Numbered from the stretch's first letter, positions 44,726 through 56,202 are shown. The stretch is DNA of 64,000 nt from Brachypterus glaber (GCA_958510825.1 OY294044.1:83064895-83128894), one strand, 5' to 3'. A program made the numbers and translations. Notes: a model not told the origin generated them from the letters alone.

Positions 44726-45388
44726 GGTTGGTCCAGAAATGAGCCCTAAGGGAGCTACGACCCTTAGTTCATATAAAAAGTAGTTTTTATTTAATATTTC
44801 TGAAGCCCTATAAACTACAGTAACTAATTTTTGCACATGCCTTAGCAATTAGTAAAGGCTATTATTTCATGTAATTTTTATTTATTTATTTATTTTAATC
44901 AGGGACATACAAAATGAGGGGGGGGGATGTCACTTTTTTGCCTTAAACATGATATTTGTGTACGGGAAGTTTTTTTCGTAGTTTTTATGTAGAATCTCAG
45001 TATAAATTTTTATTGATGCATTTTTGATGCTCAGAACGTGAAATTGCCTCTTTAACTGCAATTTTCTCGAAAACGGTTGGCCCTACGGTGTTACATTAAA
45101 AAGTTTTTGGCAAAAAAGAGACATCGCCCCCCCATTTCGCACGTCGTTTAAAATTACCAAATAAAAATTACATGAAATGATAGCCTTTATCAATGTTAAG
45201 GTATGTGCAAAAATTTGTTACTGTGGTTTATAGCGTTCCAGGTTTATAGGGTATTAAATAAAAACTACTTTTTAGATGTACCCTAAGGAGGGTCAGAGCT
45301 CCCTTAGGGCTTATTTCCGGACCAACCTTTATAGGAACTTTTCCATACTTTTTTTATTTCTCAAACCTATTTCTGAATAACACTGTAT
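44726..45388. mobile_element. Foldback family C, copy 2
   Basis: Begins inside the left arm (GGTTGGTCCAGAAATGAGCC, CTAAGGGAGCTACGACCC) directly after the Harbinger-like end and runs through the loop to a complete right arm ending TTCTGAATAACACTGTATA. The outer left end is missing. Contains the GATGTCACTTTTTTG and CATCGCCCCCCCATTTCGC pair. Confidence 0.82.
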
Positions 45389-45547
45389 ATCGTCGTCTTG
45401 CATACAAAGGGGCGTATCTCAAAAAGCTGTATTTTACAGGAAAAATGTTTTAAAATTGTTATTATAAAATTTCAGTTAAGTTTCACAGTTTTTTAAAAAA
45501 ATAAAAACATTTGAGATACTCCCCTTTGTATGCAAGGGGACGATATA
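45386..45547. mobile_element. MITE AA, abutting C copy 2
   Basis: TATATCGTCGTCTTGCATAC, AAAGGGGCGTATCTCAAA and the mirrored TTTGAGATACTCCCCTTTGT, ATGCAAGGGGACGATATA. TIR about 36 bp; total about 160 bp. It shares the TATA of the C terminus. Confidence 0.82.
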
Positions 45548-46169
45548 TGTACATGGATTTTTTAATTTATTATTTTACAGTTTTTTTGGTGTTTTCATGA
45601 CCAATATTATGGCCTGGGTTTAAAAATAGCTTTAATTACATGCAAATGAAAAATTCAGAAACTAATTTGACAATACTTTAAATGGACGTCATATTGTTCA
45701 AAAGTAGATAAAATAAACCCGAAAAAAATCCTTAGTACCAGTGTTTTTTTTGCATACCACGGATTTTTTCTATTTAATAATAGACGATTTGCTAAAACAT
45801 ATATGTGATTCGTGACAGGATTGTCTTAATTAACTGGATATAATAATAACAAGCCGTGAATATATGTAATTCTACGCATTCCATTATATACTATTCGCAC
45901 TAAATGGTGTATTGCATTTTCCCAAATACCTACCCACATAAAAAAATTACATTTTTTTAAAAAGAAATCTTTTATTGGAAAACGAAAAATTTTCGAAAAA
46001 AAATTTTTTTTCAAGAAAATAAAATCCAAACAAAGAAGAAAAATTTAAAGTTTTTTCCTCAAAAAGAAAAAAGATTAAAAAAGTGTCATAATTTTTCAAT
46101 TATTTTTAAATTTTCGTTTTCAAAAAAAGAATTAAAAAAAAAAACTTTCAAAAATTTTCAATTTTGGGG
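45548..46169. other. AT-rich; contains family P copy
   Basis: Family P at 45852-45935 (GTGAATATATGTAATTCTAC; CGCATTCCATTATATACTAT; TGTATTGCATTTTCCCAAAT), followed by A/T-rich tracts as at 30600. No gene. Confidence 0.6.
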
Positions 46170-46389
46170 CCGGTGAACTTACCGGCCACACGAATTCTCA
46201 ATTTTTTTTAAAACCAAAAAAAAGTACTTACCTTAAATAGTATTTTTGCAAAAAAAAAATTGCGGATTACTCACAAATTAGCGAGAAATTAATTTAAAAA
46301 AGTCCGAATTTTGTGCATTTTTAAGTACATTTCTCTTCTTCTTCTGCTTCTCTACTTCAATTTAGGACCCTGCTAAAATGATAAATAAA

Positions 46390-46866
46390 CAGCGTTGTCA
46401 GATTGTGCATATATTGAAAACGTTTTTTTCTGAGGTTAATATTAAAAATGTACAAAAAGCAATCAAAAACTATAATTTTATTATAAAAAAAACACAAACG
46501 TAAACCAACGCCTCCCGTTAAAAAAAAACACCAAACCAGCAAACTACCAAACCAAACCATTGTTAACGTTAACCAACGCCTCCTATTAAAAAAAAAACCA
46601 AACCAGCAAACTACCAAACCAAACCATTTTTAACGTAAACCAACACACCCATTAAAAAAAAACACTAACCAGAAATTCGTGAGTATTTTAACAATTTTTT
46701 ATTACAAAAATTTCAACAATTATTTTATTATATTTATTAATTTTCAGAGAATAGTAAGAGAGCCACTGAAATCAGTGCTGCTACTACAAACCTCGCTTTC
46801 GGCCGTATGATCTTCGGCCGTAATACCCACACCGCTAATATCTAATACTTACATCTGACAACGCTG
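46390..46866. mobile_element. hAT-like TIR unit CC nested in BB
   Basis: CAGCGTTGTCAGAT at the left and ATCTGACAACGCTG at the right are exact inverted repeats 477 bp apart. CAG-start ends of this form are common in hAT elements. TTCGGCCGTATGATCTTCGG near the right end is a small repeat. No matching 8-bp duplication. Confidence 0.6.
46491..46671. repeat. AC-rich tandem array, family I
   Basis: Two full units and one partial unit of about 70 bases: AACGTAAACCAACGCCTCCC, GTTAAAAAAAAACACC, AAACCAGCAAACTACCAAAC, CAAACCATT. The plus strand is almost free of G, an unusual strand asymmetry. The minus-strand ORF at 46357-46617 arises from it. Single units occur at 14641 and 20331. Confidence 0.85.
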
Positions 46867-47240
46867 CATTTTTTTACAAACATACACGAAGTTAGAAACA
46901 TACATGCACGAAGTTAGAAACATGTAATCTGTCATCATTCTTTGTAAAATAAACAGTTATTTTTAAATATAAATTTGTTCTAGATAAAAAACAACGTTTT
47001 CCGCATTCAGAATTATTTATAATTGTTAGTTTTAGCATTACAGTGAAAAATTAGTACAAGATTGGCGTTATTTATTGTGTCCGGTAAGTTCACCGAAACC
47101 TCAATTTTTTTTTCTTTTTGCGAAAAACGAAATTTAAAAAAAAATTGATAGTTTTTTTTTATTATTTTTAAAAGTTTTGGGGGGATTACTTTTAAAATTG
47201 GTAGAATTGATTCTTATAATAAAAGTATTTTTACATGAAA

Positions 47241-47570
47241 AAGTTACATTAATCGGAATTTTCTTTCAACCTTTTTTTTGATTTTTTTTTAAGTTGGTGT
47301 TATTACTTTCAAAAACAATAGGGATCTTCCCCTCGTAAAATTTGATTTTTCCTGAAAAATCAAATCGATCCTGAGTTATTAAAAATAAAAAACAATCCGT
47401 AAAAGTTACATTAATCAGAATTTTCTTTCAACCTTTTTTCGATTTTTTTTTTAAATTTTAAGTTGGTGTTATTACTTTCAAAAACAATAGGGATCTTCCC
47501 CGCGTAGAACTTGATTTTTCCTGAAAATTTCAAATCGATCTTGAGTTATTAAAAATAAAAAACAATCCGT
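47241..47570. repeat. Tandem duplication, about 162-bp unit
   Basis: Units 47241-47402 and 47403-47570 both run from AGTTACATTAATC through AACAATAGGGATCTTCCCC, CTTGATTTTTCCTGAAAA and GAGTTATTAAAAATAAAAAA to CAATCCGTAAA. They continue family P-type flanking sequence. Confidence 0.85.
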
Positions 47571-48392
47571 AAAGATATGCAATGCTTTGCATTCCATAGT
47601 ATAATCTTTACTCTGAATCTTATATTGCTTTTTTTCTCGATATACTTTTTAGTCACTAAAGCCTAAGATATTACTTTTAATTGCATTTTTCTCATAAACA
47701 GTAAGTCGTAAATGATTACATCATATTAACTTTTTATATATTTTTATATATTCAAACTAAAAAAACAGAAAAAAATAGGCTTAAAAACTCATTTCTGTAG
47801 CTCAAAGGGTTTCTGAGATATTAAACGAAAATCTAATTTGCGGGCCTGTCACTGAAGGACCGTAGCTCCCTTACGAAGCATTTTTGGACATACGTTTATG
47901 TGAACTTTTTTTCATGTCGTTTGATAGGAATTCACCTCCCAAAGTTATGAAACGCTAACTTGAAAAATGGGTCTTCTATATTAGCTTGAGCTGAAAACAT
48001 TAAATTTAAAAAAGTAGCGAAACCCCTTGGGGACTCGACTATACAAGACCAAATTTTCGAATGACGTTGACAGATCTCTTGCCTAAACGATCAACTTCGA
48101 TTTTGAGGAACAGTGAAGTTTTCTTTGCTAAAGTTTTGAAAGATGGAATTAAAAAAAAGTAAATTTCTCGAATAAAACACTCCGTATCTGTTATATCATA
48201 GCCGGCTACAATATTCCTTTATGACAATCTGTAATACTGAGGCCTTTGAATTCATGAAGGGGATTATTAAATTTTGTCATTTTCTTATCAAGTCATTTTC
48301 TGGTCTTATAAAAAAAGTCTTTATCTTCTACTTAAGTTCAAATGGCTACACTGATGTGTTTAACAAAAAAGGCAATGAAGTAATAAGTACCG
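47571..48392. other. P remnant and a diverged C/F core
   Basis: 47571-47640 is a diverged family P copy. 47860-47935 carries, reversed, CTTCGTAAGGGAGCTACGG and AACGTATGTCCAAAAATG, the block shared by families C and F. No gene; the 67-codon ORF at 48221 is not supported. Confidence 0.5.
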
Positions 48393-48612
48393 TGAACTGG
48401 GGTGACTTTGGACGGTGTGTGTGACTTTTTCACAAAACTATCTGAACCAAAGCACTTGTGTAAAAGTTGTGGGGTTATGTGCACAAGTTGTGGAATTGAA
48501 CCCCACAACCTGTGCACATAACGCCACAATTTGTACACACGTGCTTTGGTTGATAGAGTTTTTCGAAAAAGTGTCCGAAGTCACCCACACTATCTAAAGT
48601 CACCCCAGTTGA
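48393..48612. mobile_element. Foldback DD, CTGGGGTGACTTT ends
   Basis: Arms of about 105 bases: GAACTGGGGTGACTTTGGAC, AACCAAAGCACTTGTG, GTTGTGGGGTTATGTGCACA and mirrored GTGCACATAACGCCACAA, ACGTGCTTTGGTTGATAG, AAAGTCACCCCAGTTGAC. The ORFs on both strands here are arm translations. Confidence 0.9.
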
Positions 48613-48672
48613 CAGTAAGCTGTGACAAAGTTGCCTATACAAAAAACCGCTGCCAACAAAATAATACTTTCC

Positions 48673-48812
48673 CATGTACTGCCCAACTACGCTAGAAAGC
48701 AGTAACTCCATTTGTCGCATAGCAACGTTTTCACGTCAACTCTGATGTAATATTTTGAAAACACTGCTATGCGACAAATGGAGTTACTGCTTTCTAACGT
48801 AGTAGGGCATAG
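48673..48812. mobile_element. Foldback EE (140 bp)
   Basis: GAAAGCAGTAACTCCATTTG, TCGCATAGCA and the mirrored TGCTATGCGACAAATGGAGT, TACTGCTTTC; loop about 25 bases. The repeated peptide MRQMELLLS seen on both strands is a by-product of this palindrome. Confidence 0.9.
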
Positions 48813-48994
48813 GTTTAGGTTAATTAAAACAAAAAAAGACATCAAAAAAATTTTTAATAAAAAATTTAAAAAAATATATATTTTTTTAAATGTTTCTTTT
48901 TTTCAAAAATTTAAAAAAAATGTTTTTGAAAACAATGGTGTTTACCCCATTTTATCCCCTTACCCCATTTTACCAAAAACAATACCATTTGAAG

Positions 48995-49065
48995 TCTTTA
49001 GCTCAAAGCGTTCTCGAGTTATCGTCTTAACAACCTTTCTGGACAGACAGACTATATTTCCTAAA
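48995..49065 (+). repeat. Family D block, short tract
   Basis: TAGCTCAAAGCGTTCTCGAG, TTATCGTCTTAACAACCTTT, CTGGACAGACAGACTAT. Best-preserved D block, with the shortest GACA tract. Confidence 0.7.
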
Positions 49066-49126
49066 TACATTAAACAAAATATAAAATTAAATTTGGAAAA
49101 TTATAAACTTTAAAACCTTTACATTT

Positions 49127-50950
49127 CACGGTTCGCAAAAAAGGTCAAATAAAATAAAAAATTGCCCAAGAACTTTGAAAATAAAATTTGATTCCTGGGC
49201 CTTTCCTTAAATAGGAAAAGCAAAAATTAAAAAATTTCAACGACAAATTTTTTTTGTCGCACTTTTTTGTTTTGAGTATTATAAAATAGATACACGCTGA
49301 TTTATAATTTTACCAATTCGCCAATATTTGCTACAGTTTACTTTTTTCTGCTTAAACTTTTTACCTGTAACTCAAAAATTAAATTTTAAATAATATCTAA
49401 CAAATAGGACCCCCTTGGGGGGCCTTAAAGAGGACAAAAGCCTAAATTTTTAAATTTTCCTGGGTTTATCTTCTATGCTCTATTTATATACCAATATAAG
49501 CTATTCTAGTAGTATATTAAATATTTTTTTTAATAGAGGGGTTTGGGGGGTCCCGAGCCAATTTTCAGATTTTTTTTTAGAATTTTAATGTACAAAAAAT
49601 ATTATAATATTATAAATATTTTCTAGATATTGTAAGAGTGTTTAAAATTTCGGTTTGGGGATTAATTATTATATAATATATAATATATATTATTATATAT
49701 TATATTATATATTATTATTATTATATATTAATATAAAAAAGATACATATAAATATATTTTTATGTACGCGTACGTGTCAAATTTGGTTTATATTTATCCT
49801 GAAAGTTGTTAAAGAAGTCTCTTATAAGAGACTTACTATATCTAATAATTATACATACATAATTATGTACATAATTTTTCTATAATACATTATACCTAAA
49901 ATTTTAAAATCTCTACTTTCGGTTGAAAGAAAAGATTTTAAAACTTACTTTACAAATCAATTTTTTTTAAAGGTTTGAAGGGATTTTTTAATTCCAAAGG
50001 AAAGGCAATAAATTAAAAGCAAAGTAAAGTAATAAGTTGAAATTATATTTTGTATTAAACAAAATTGAAATATAAAAGTACAGAAAAAATAAAAGCAAAA
50101 ATATTTTATTTTTTAAAGCTGGGTAAATAAACATAATAAAAATTTAACACAAACTATATGATAAACTATAACATTATTAAAAATAATAAATAATATTTAA
50201 TAGTAATTATATATGATAGTTGTTATAAAAAATTTAAAAATTCAATAATATTATGTACATAATTATGTATGTATAATTATTAGATATAGTAAGTCTCTTT
50301 AATAGTAAGACTTCTTTAACAACTTTCAGGAGAAATATAAACCAAATTTTTTATATTAATATATATATATATATTAATAATATATAATATAATATATAAT
50401 ATAATATATAATAATATATATTATATAATAATTAACCCCCAAACCGACATTTTAAACACTCTTTTACAATATCTAGAAAATATTTATAATATTATAATAT
50501 TTTTTGTACATTAAAATTCTAAAAAAAAAATCTGAAAATTGGCTCGAGACCCCCCAAACCACCCTATTTAAAAAAATATGTTTAATATACTACTAGAATA
50601 GCTTATATTGGTATATAAATAGAGCATACAAGATAAACCCAGGAAAATTTAAAAATTTAGGCTTTCGTCCTCTTTAAGATATTATTTAAAATTTAATTTT
50701 TGAGTTACAGGTAAAAAGTTTAAGCAGAAAAAAGTAAACTGTAGCAAATATTGGTGAATTAGGAAAATTATAAATCAGCATGTATCTATTTTATAATACT
50801 CAAAACAAAAAAGTGAGACAAAAAAAAATTTTGTCGTTGAAATTTTTTAATTTTTGCTTTTCCTATTTAAGCAAAGGGCCAGGAATCAAATTTTATTTTT
50901 AAAGTTCTTGGGCAATTTTTTATTTTATTTGACCTTTTTTGCGAACCGTG
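49127..50950. mobile_element. Giant foldback FF (1.8 kb, arms about 700-750 bp)
   Basis: Left arm 49127-49877 and right arm 50250-50950 are reverse complements with low divergence. They run from CACGGTTCGCAAAAAAGG / CCTTTTTTGCGAACCGTG at the ends through AAGTTCTTGGGCAATTTT, GGTTTGGGGGG, TAAGAGTGTTTAAAA and AAGTCTCTTATAAGAGACTT to TAATTATGTACATAATT. The left arm has about 30 extra bases (AACAAATAGGACCCCC then TTGGGGGGCC) absent from the right arm. Loop AT-rich, no gene. Confidence 0.92.
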
Positions 50951-51119
50951 ATTTTCTTACTTTTGGCCGCTAATGATCACTGTGCGACTTTATTGTACGG
51001 ATTTTTTTTTTTACGAAAATCATATTTTTTGGATATAAAACGTCGAGAGACCTAAAAAATTAATAAAATTGTTTCAACTTTTTTTAACTAACGCAAGACT
51101 TTCCTAGGGGAAAGGAAAA
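50951..51119. repeat. D-family edge
   Basis: ACTAACGCAAGACTTTCCTA then GGGGAAAGG at 51079-51112 is the inverted counterpart of the D edge at 18125-18165. It lies next to family K. Confidence 0.55.
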
Positions 51120-51240
51120 TACATATCAAAAATAAAACAAAACTTAAAGTCTTCTGCACAATTTTTTAATTTATATATTGTCTACATATGTTTCATCCCT
51201 AATTATTGTGGGACATCTTCAGGCCATATACTAAAAAAAC
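51120..51240 (-). mobile_element. Family K copy 2, hammerhead-like motif
   Basis: Minus strand: GGC-CTGAAGA-TG-TCCC, loop, GGGA-T-GAAA-CATATG-TA-GAC. Matches copy 1 at 20926-21070 through AAACTTAAAGTCTTCT and the A/T tract. The closing stem has one mismatch here. Not flanked by (TA)n, only ATACATAT remains at the edge. Confidence 0.55.
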
Positions 51241-52269
51241 TGTCAACCAGTTGCAACATCAGTTGTAAATCATTAAAATAAACATTCACAAAACAATACC
51301 AGACATTTTGTGAACGTTTATTTTTGAAATATTTTACTCCATTTTAAGAATGGACAATACATTATAAAATACATATTACGCCGTTTTGGAAAACATTTAT
51401 TAACTTATGTTAAAACTAAAAGTAAGTTATTCCAAAACAACAACAGGTAGAAAGTTTTAAAATACCTTCAATATATTCCCACTACCAATAGCAACATAAT
51501 ATGTTATTAACATAATATGTTAATTTACGTCAACTCTCGAGCATTTACCTAAATTAAAAAACTTTAACCTAGATGGAGCATGGTCCTTATTATATTATCC
51601 ACAGCGCCTGCGCTAGAATAATTTTATACGGTAGTTTCGAGTTTCCCAAAATCGCCAAAAAACTTCCTAGACAAAAAATTCTTGGATACAAGTGTTTCAT
51701 GAAAAAATAAGAAACTTTGAAAATGTCCGTCTGTCCGTCTAGACACAGGCGTCTGTCCGTCTGTGCGTCTGTCCGTCTGTGCGTCTCTGCGTCTGTCGTT
51801 GTTGCTTTTTTTTAAGGATTTTCGTCCTACATATTAAATTTACTGACCCATTTAGGAATTTTTAATTAGTTATCATTATTTTTTTAAATAATTATTTGAT
51901 AAAATTAATAAATTTTTAAAAAATAACTCTGTGTAAATTATAATTTTATCTTTATTAATTTAGTTTTACTGGCCCCTGATGAACGGTACTGTATTAAAAT
52001 TTTATTTTTTTACTTTGTTTTTAAAAACCTTATACATACTACCAAGTTCCAAAACTGGTAATGATATGCTGAAGTATTATTTAAATTTTATTCTGCGGGC
52101 GTCACTGTACTAAAAATTTTGATAAAAAAATTACTATTTCTTCAAAAATCACCATAATCAAATTTAAACTTTTTATGAATGGTAAGTTAAACAAATATTT
52201 AAATCCCCCTAGTTTTGAAAATCGTCCGTCTGTCCGTCTGTCCGTCTATGGTGTCACGTTTTTTTGTAG
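51241..52269. repeat. AT-rich DNA with two GTCCGTCT tracts
   Basis: GTCCGTCTGTCCGTCTAGAC then further GTCT/GTGC units to about 51797, and CGTCCGTCTGTCCGTCTGTC at 52225-52250. Both lie in AT-rich sequence with no conserved D block obvious nearby. No gene. Confidence 0.6.
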
Positions 52270-54280
52270 ACACTGTAACGATATAAATCGTCACTTTGTA
52301 ATATAGCAAGGGTTAATTAAACTATTCGTTTACTTACGTTATAATTTATGTTTATTTTGTATATAAATAGTTACGTACGTACAGAACTATTTTGTATCTG
52401 GGACTATTTTGTAGCAGGAACTGAATTCTAACCATATAAGTCTCTATTCCATAGTTCTACCTGAAAATAACATAAAGAAAACATAATTAGAATATGATTT
52501 TTAATAATAAAGAATCATATGACTTATTTCTCTATAATACATTTGTCTATGGACTTACCTGGTTTTTATATGTTTCAGAGTCTATTGAGGGTTGGATTTC
52601 ACTGGCTTTCATCTGTAGCTTGTCTCTCCTGGAAAGTTTCGTATGCTTATTCCTTCGGGATAATCCAGAATTTGTTGAAAATAGTTTGCTGGAACTGCTC
52701 ACTTAGATTCAGTATTTTGTTTATACTTAGTTCACAGGACACTTAGTATTCTGTTCGTATTTTTATTAGTTTTGCTGATAAACAATAAGTATTGTTTATA
52801 TTTGTTTCTTAGAGTAATATTTTGAGGTTAGATATCACTAATACGGATTTATTAGAAAATATTCTTTTTAGTTATTATTTTTGGTGTAGTTTCCGTTACC
52901 TTTATTAGGAATCCTATACGGTAAAACTGTAGTTGATAATGACTTACATAGATGTCGCTAATAGTTCAGAAATAGGATTTTATTTACCTGAAGGGTTCAT
53001 ACCGGTCAAGAAGGTCGATTTTCGTTCTTCTTGAAGCAACTCTGATACAAAATGGTGGTGTCGTACTGACGAGTGTTTATTTTCTGTAATCATCGAAGTA
53101 ATCCTTCATGTATTTTTATTTAAAGTTAGTGAAAATGAATATTTAAACAATGCGGAAGATATTGTAACTGTTATTTTCTACAATTACGCATTTATAACGT
53201 TTCGATGGACATCGAAGACTTAGTATGACATGTAAGTTAAGTTTTTCTGTTTCTTAGAATATTTCTAAGATATAATTATTGTTTTAGCACCATTAAGCAC
53301 CATTAAGCACCATTAACCACTATTACTAGACCATTAATCACTATTTCTATACCATTAATATGGAATTACATTAATTTAAGTTGAAGTTTATTTTGGTATA
53401 TTTGATAGACAAGTTCTCCGCATGGAGTGATGTTCTGTTGGAACATGGTTCTGTAATTTTCGGCATAGATAAATTCTATGTAACCGTCTAGCAGACAATT
53501 TTATATTGGACATAATTTTCAAAAGCATATTTTATCCCGGACAACATTTTCAATAGTACATTTTATCCTGGAAGATGATTTTTCCAAAGTAGATGGGACA
53601 GCCTATTTTTTTATTTGAGAAATGAATTCATCAGCATAGGGGAGACTTGTACAGATGGAGACGATGGAATTCATACCTCATGGATTTTGCAGAAACCAGC
53701 TAAGTACTCATTCTGAAAACTTTTGAAAGCAATATTTCATATTTTTAAATTCTTTTATTTCAATATTCTTATAACTGTAAACTTTATCAGATCTGATATA
53801 GTATTGTTTAATACTATATGCCCTTCTGGCTTTTGTTCATTTTTAGGTACTTATTTTTTTTTAAAAACATTTAATCTCATTTATTAATTATTAAATATTA
53901 TACTTTTGATTAAATGATTTCTAATTTAAGCATGACTTTTATACACTGCAAGAAATGATTGCTGTTTACATACATTTCTTGGTGCTTGCTGAACTTCATG
54001 TTTTCTTTATACATTTAAGTCGAATGATTTCTGAATTTAGTAATTTTTATTAAGATTTCTTTAATTATATCTTAATATAATTACACATATTTTTTATATA
54101 TATTAATACATTACTTGATGTGCTTTCATTAAGTTTATTTATAATAAATTTCTCAAATGAATTATCTTATTTTATTTAAGGGTTATATTTTCTCAAACTG
54201 AAAAGCTTAAGTATTTACACTAGGTTGTTACTTACCTAAAAGAGTAAAAGCTAAAGTAACTGGCGCCCCTAACAACATTA
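52270..54280 (+). other. Low-repeat stretch; possible LTR plus primer site
   Basis: No foldback or MITE was found across 2 kb. It starts near TGTAACGATATAAATCG (52275) and reaches TGGCGCCCCTAACAAC at 54261. TGGCGCCC is the start of a classic tRNA-Lys primer-binding site, so the stretch could be a long LTR with its PBS. The base pair expected before it (CA) is not present, and no gag or pol follows. CACCATTAAG is repeated at 53289-53315. ORFs at 52494-52746 have no motif. Confidence 0.25.
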
Positions 54281-54339
54281 ATCAATTCTTTCTATTTTTC
54301 CCTTGCCCATACCCATTGCTCCGCTGTCAAAACTAGCCG

Positions 54340-54754
54340 TTGGCAGTGAACGTATTAATTACGGTACAACACAATAACTCAAGAACGAATAATCTAATCG
54401 ACTTCAAATTTTCAGAAAAAATCAAGTTCTATGATCCCTATTATTTTTCAAAGTAATCCCCCAAAAACAAAAAGTTATGGTTTTTAAAAAAATAAAGATT
54501 ATCATTTCCAATTTTTTTTTTTTGATTTTTTTTCATTTTTTGCCAAAAGAAAATTAAAAAAAAAAGTTTTGAATGTTTTTTTCAAAATTTTTTCGAATAT
54601 TTTTTTCATTTTTCGCGAAAACAAAATAAAAAAATTGAAAAATTTTGATTTTTTTTTTCAAGTTTTTTTGAAATTTTTTTTTTCAGAAATTTTTCGTTTT
54701 TCGTAAAAAGAAAATAAAAAAAATTGAAAAATTTTAAATTTGTTTTTCAAGGTT
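54340..54754. repeat. Reverse copy of the P-associated AT tract
   Basis: TTCAAATTTTCAGAAAAAAT, CAAGTTCTATGATCCCTA and GCGAAAACAAAA-type words mirror the material at 47100-47570 in reverse. No gene. Confidence 0.5.
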
Positions 54755-54962
54755 TTTTAAGCCTTTATCAATGTTAAGGCAAGTGCAAAAATTCGTTACT
54801 GTGGTTTATAGGGTTCAAGAAATATTAAATAAAAACTACGTTTTAGATGTACCCTTAGGAGGGTCGTAGCTGCCTAAGGGCTCATTTCCAGAGCACCCTT
54901 TATAGGAACTTTTTTTTATATTTTTTAAATTTCTCAAACTTATTTCTGAATAACCCTGTATA
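54755..54962. mobile_element. Right arm of foldback family C
   Basis: CCTTTATCAATGTTAAGGCA, GTTACTGTGGTTTATAGGG, CTTAGGAGGGTCGTAGC, TATAGGAAC and TTCTGAATAACCCTGTATA. Only this arm is present. Confidence 0.8.
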
Positions 54963-55302
54963 ATCTGATATATCTGGTATACAGTAAACCAGTTTTTTTG
55001 ACGGGTTTTTCTTTATAAATATTAAATACATTACTAAATTGCTTAAAAATTTCACAAAATTGAAATAAAACTTTTATACAAAATAACTATACCTATAACA
55101 TAGATCCTGCATAATTGTTTTAATATACAGGTAATTCATCTATTATGTATACACTGGAAGTAAAAGTTGTATCTCATGCACTTTTGCGCATACCTTTTAT
55201 TCAACTAAATAGTAAGTCGCGACTGGGGTCATAAAAGCGGAGCGATTGATAAAGAATACAAATTTTACTTTTGAGTGTGAATGGATGGATGATCTGTATA
55301 CC
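54963..55302. other. Flank of the second LINE, no gene
   Basis: AT-rich. The frame at 55246-55302 preceding the LINE motif is not recognisably LINE. Confidence 0.4.
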
Positions 55303-56202
55303 TTTTTACAAGGAAGTGTCTTGGGTCCATTGCTTTTCCTACTGTATATTAACGATATTATACACGTATTAACTAATGAAATTGTAATTTTCGCTGACGA
55401 TATGACATTGCTTACATCGGGTGATGACTTTTACAAGGGCTTTTAACAGATTTGCAATGTCTTTTAACATATTTAAATGATAATAATTTAGTTTTTAACC
55501 AGGATAAGACGTACATTATGCAATTTTATTCAAAAAAAAGTCAGTACCAAGCTATCTCTCTTATAAAGGCTAACAATAAAAGCTTAGAACAAGTAAATAC
55601 TTACAAACTTCTTGGTATTTACATTGACTTTTGAAGATCACATCAATTATGTAATTTAAAAAGTTAATAGTTACTGTTTTGCCTTAAAAAGAATAAGACA
55701 AATTATAAATGCTGAAGCTTCTAAAAAAGTCTATTATTCATGTATTGAATCCGTATTACGCTATGGCATAGTCTGTTGGGGCAATAGCTCTTCAGTTAAA
55801 CGTCTGTTTGTAATTCAGAAAAGATGCATTAGGTGTCTTTTTGGTTTAGGGTGGAATGAATCTTGTGTAAGTGCTTTTCAAGAAAATAATCTATTAACTC
55901 TTCCTTGCCTCTACATTTTTGAGCTGCTGTCCTATATTCATTTAAATAAACATAATTTTCCTACTTTAAACCAAAATCACCAATACAATACTAGACACGG
56001 TAACAATTTTGATCAGCAAATTCAGAGGCTTACTCTCTATGAAAACAATGCTTTATATATTGGTGCTAAGTTTTATAATAAACTTCCTCTTGAACTTAAA
56101 TCAATACAAAGAATTAATATTTTTAAAAACAAAGTCAAAAATCTATTGGTAAAAAAAGCTTTTTACTCGGTAGATGAATATTTAAGCTATCAGTTCTTAT
56201 AA
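55303..56202 (+). pseudogene. Second LINE: RT C-terminal half, frameshifted
   Basis: Begins at LQGSVLGPLLFLLYINDI, then VIFADDMTLLTSG with the catalytic Asp pair. A frameshift near 55446 leads into LQCLLTYLNDNNLVFNQDKT and LLGIYIDF, and a second near 55632 into EDHINYVI, a stop, then NSYCFALKRIRQIINAEASK. The frame then stays open: SVLRYGIVCWGNSS, VIQKRCIRCLFG, YNTRHGNNFDQQIQRLTLYE, AKFYNKLP, FKNKVKNLL, ending SVDEYLSYQFL and a stop at 56200-56202. A Jockey/CR1-group LINE, distinct from the one at 749. Fingers, palm motif A and endonuclease are lost. Confidence 0.87.

Larger units (their letters stand above)
46170..47095. mobile_element. TIR-bounded unit BB, GCCGGTGAACTTACCGG end
   Basis: CCGGTGAACTTACCGGCCACA at the left (itself a hairpin) and, reversed, CGGTGAACTTACCGGACACA at the right, 926 bp apart. 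It encloses the hAT-like CC unit and the family I array. Interior non-coding. No clear target duplication. Confidence 0.55.

Noticed and set aside
46357..46617. 86-codon minus-strand ORF with repeated GSLLVWCFF-like peptide
   Set aside because: Arises from the AC-rich tandem units of family I.
48338..49113. Several overlapping ORFs, two starting MRQMELLLS
   Set aside because: They are the arms of foldbacks DD and EE read from both strands; the repeated peptide follows from the palindrome.
52494..52746. Overlapping ORFs of 70-75 codons
   Set aside because: No motif, hydrophobic by composition, and both frames overlap each other.
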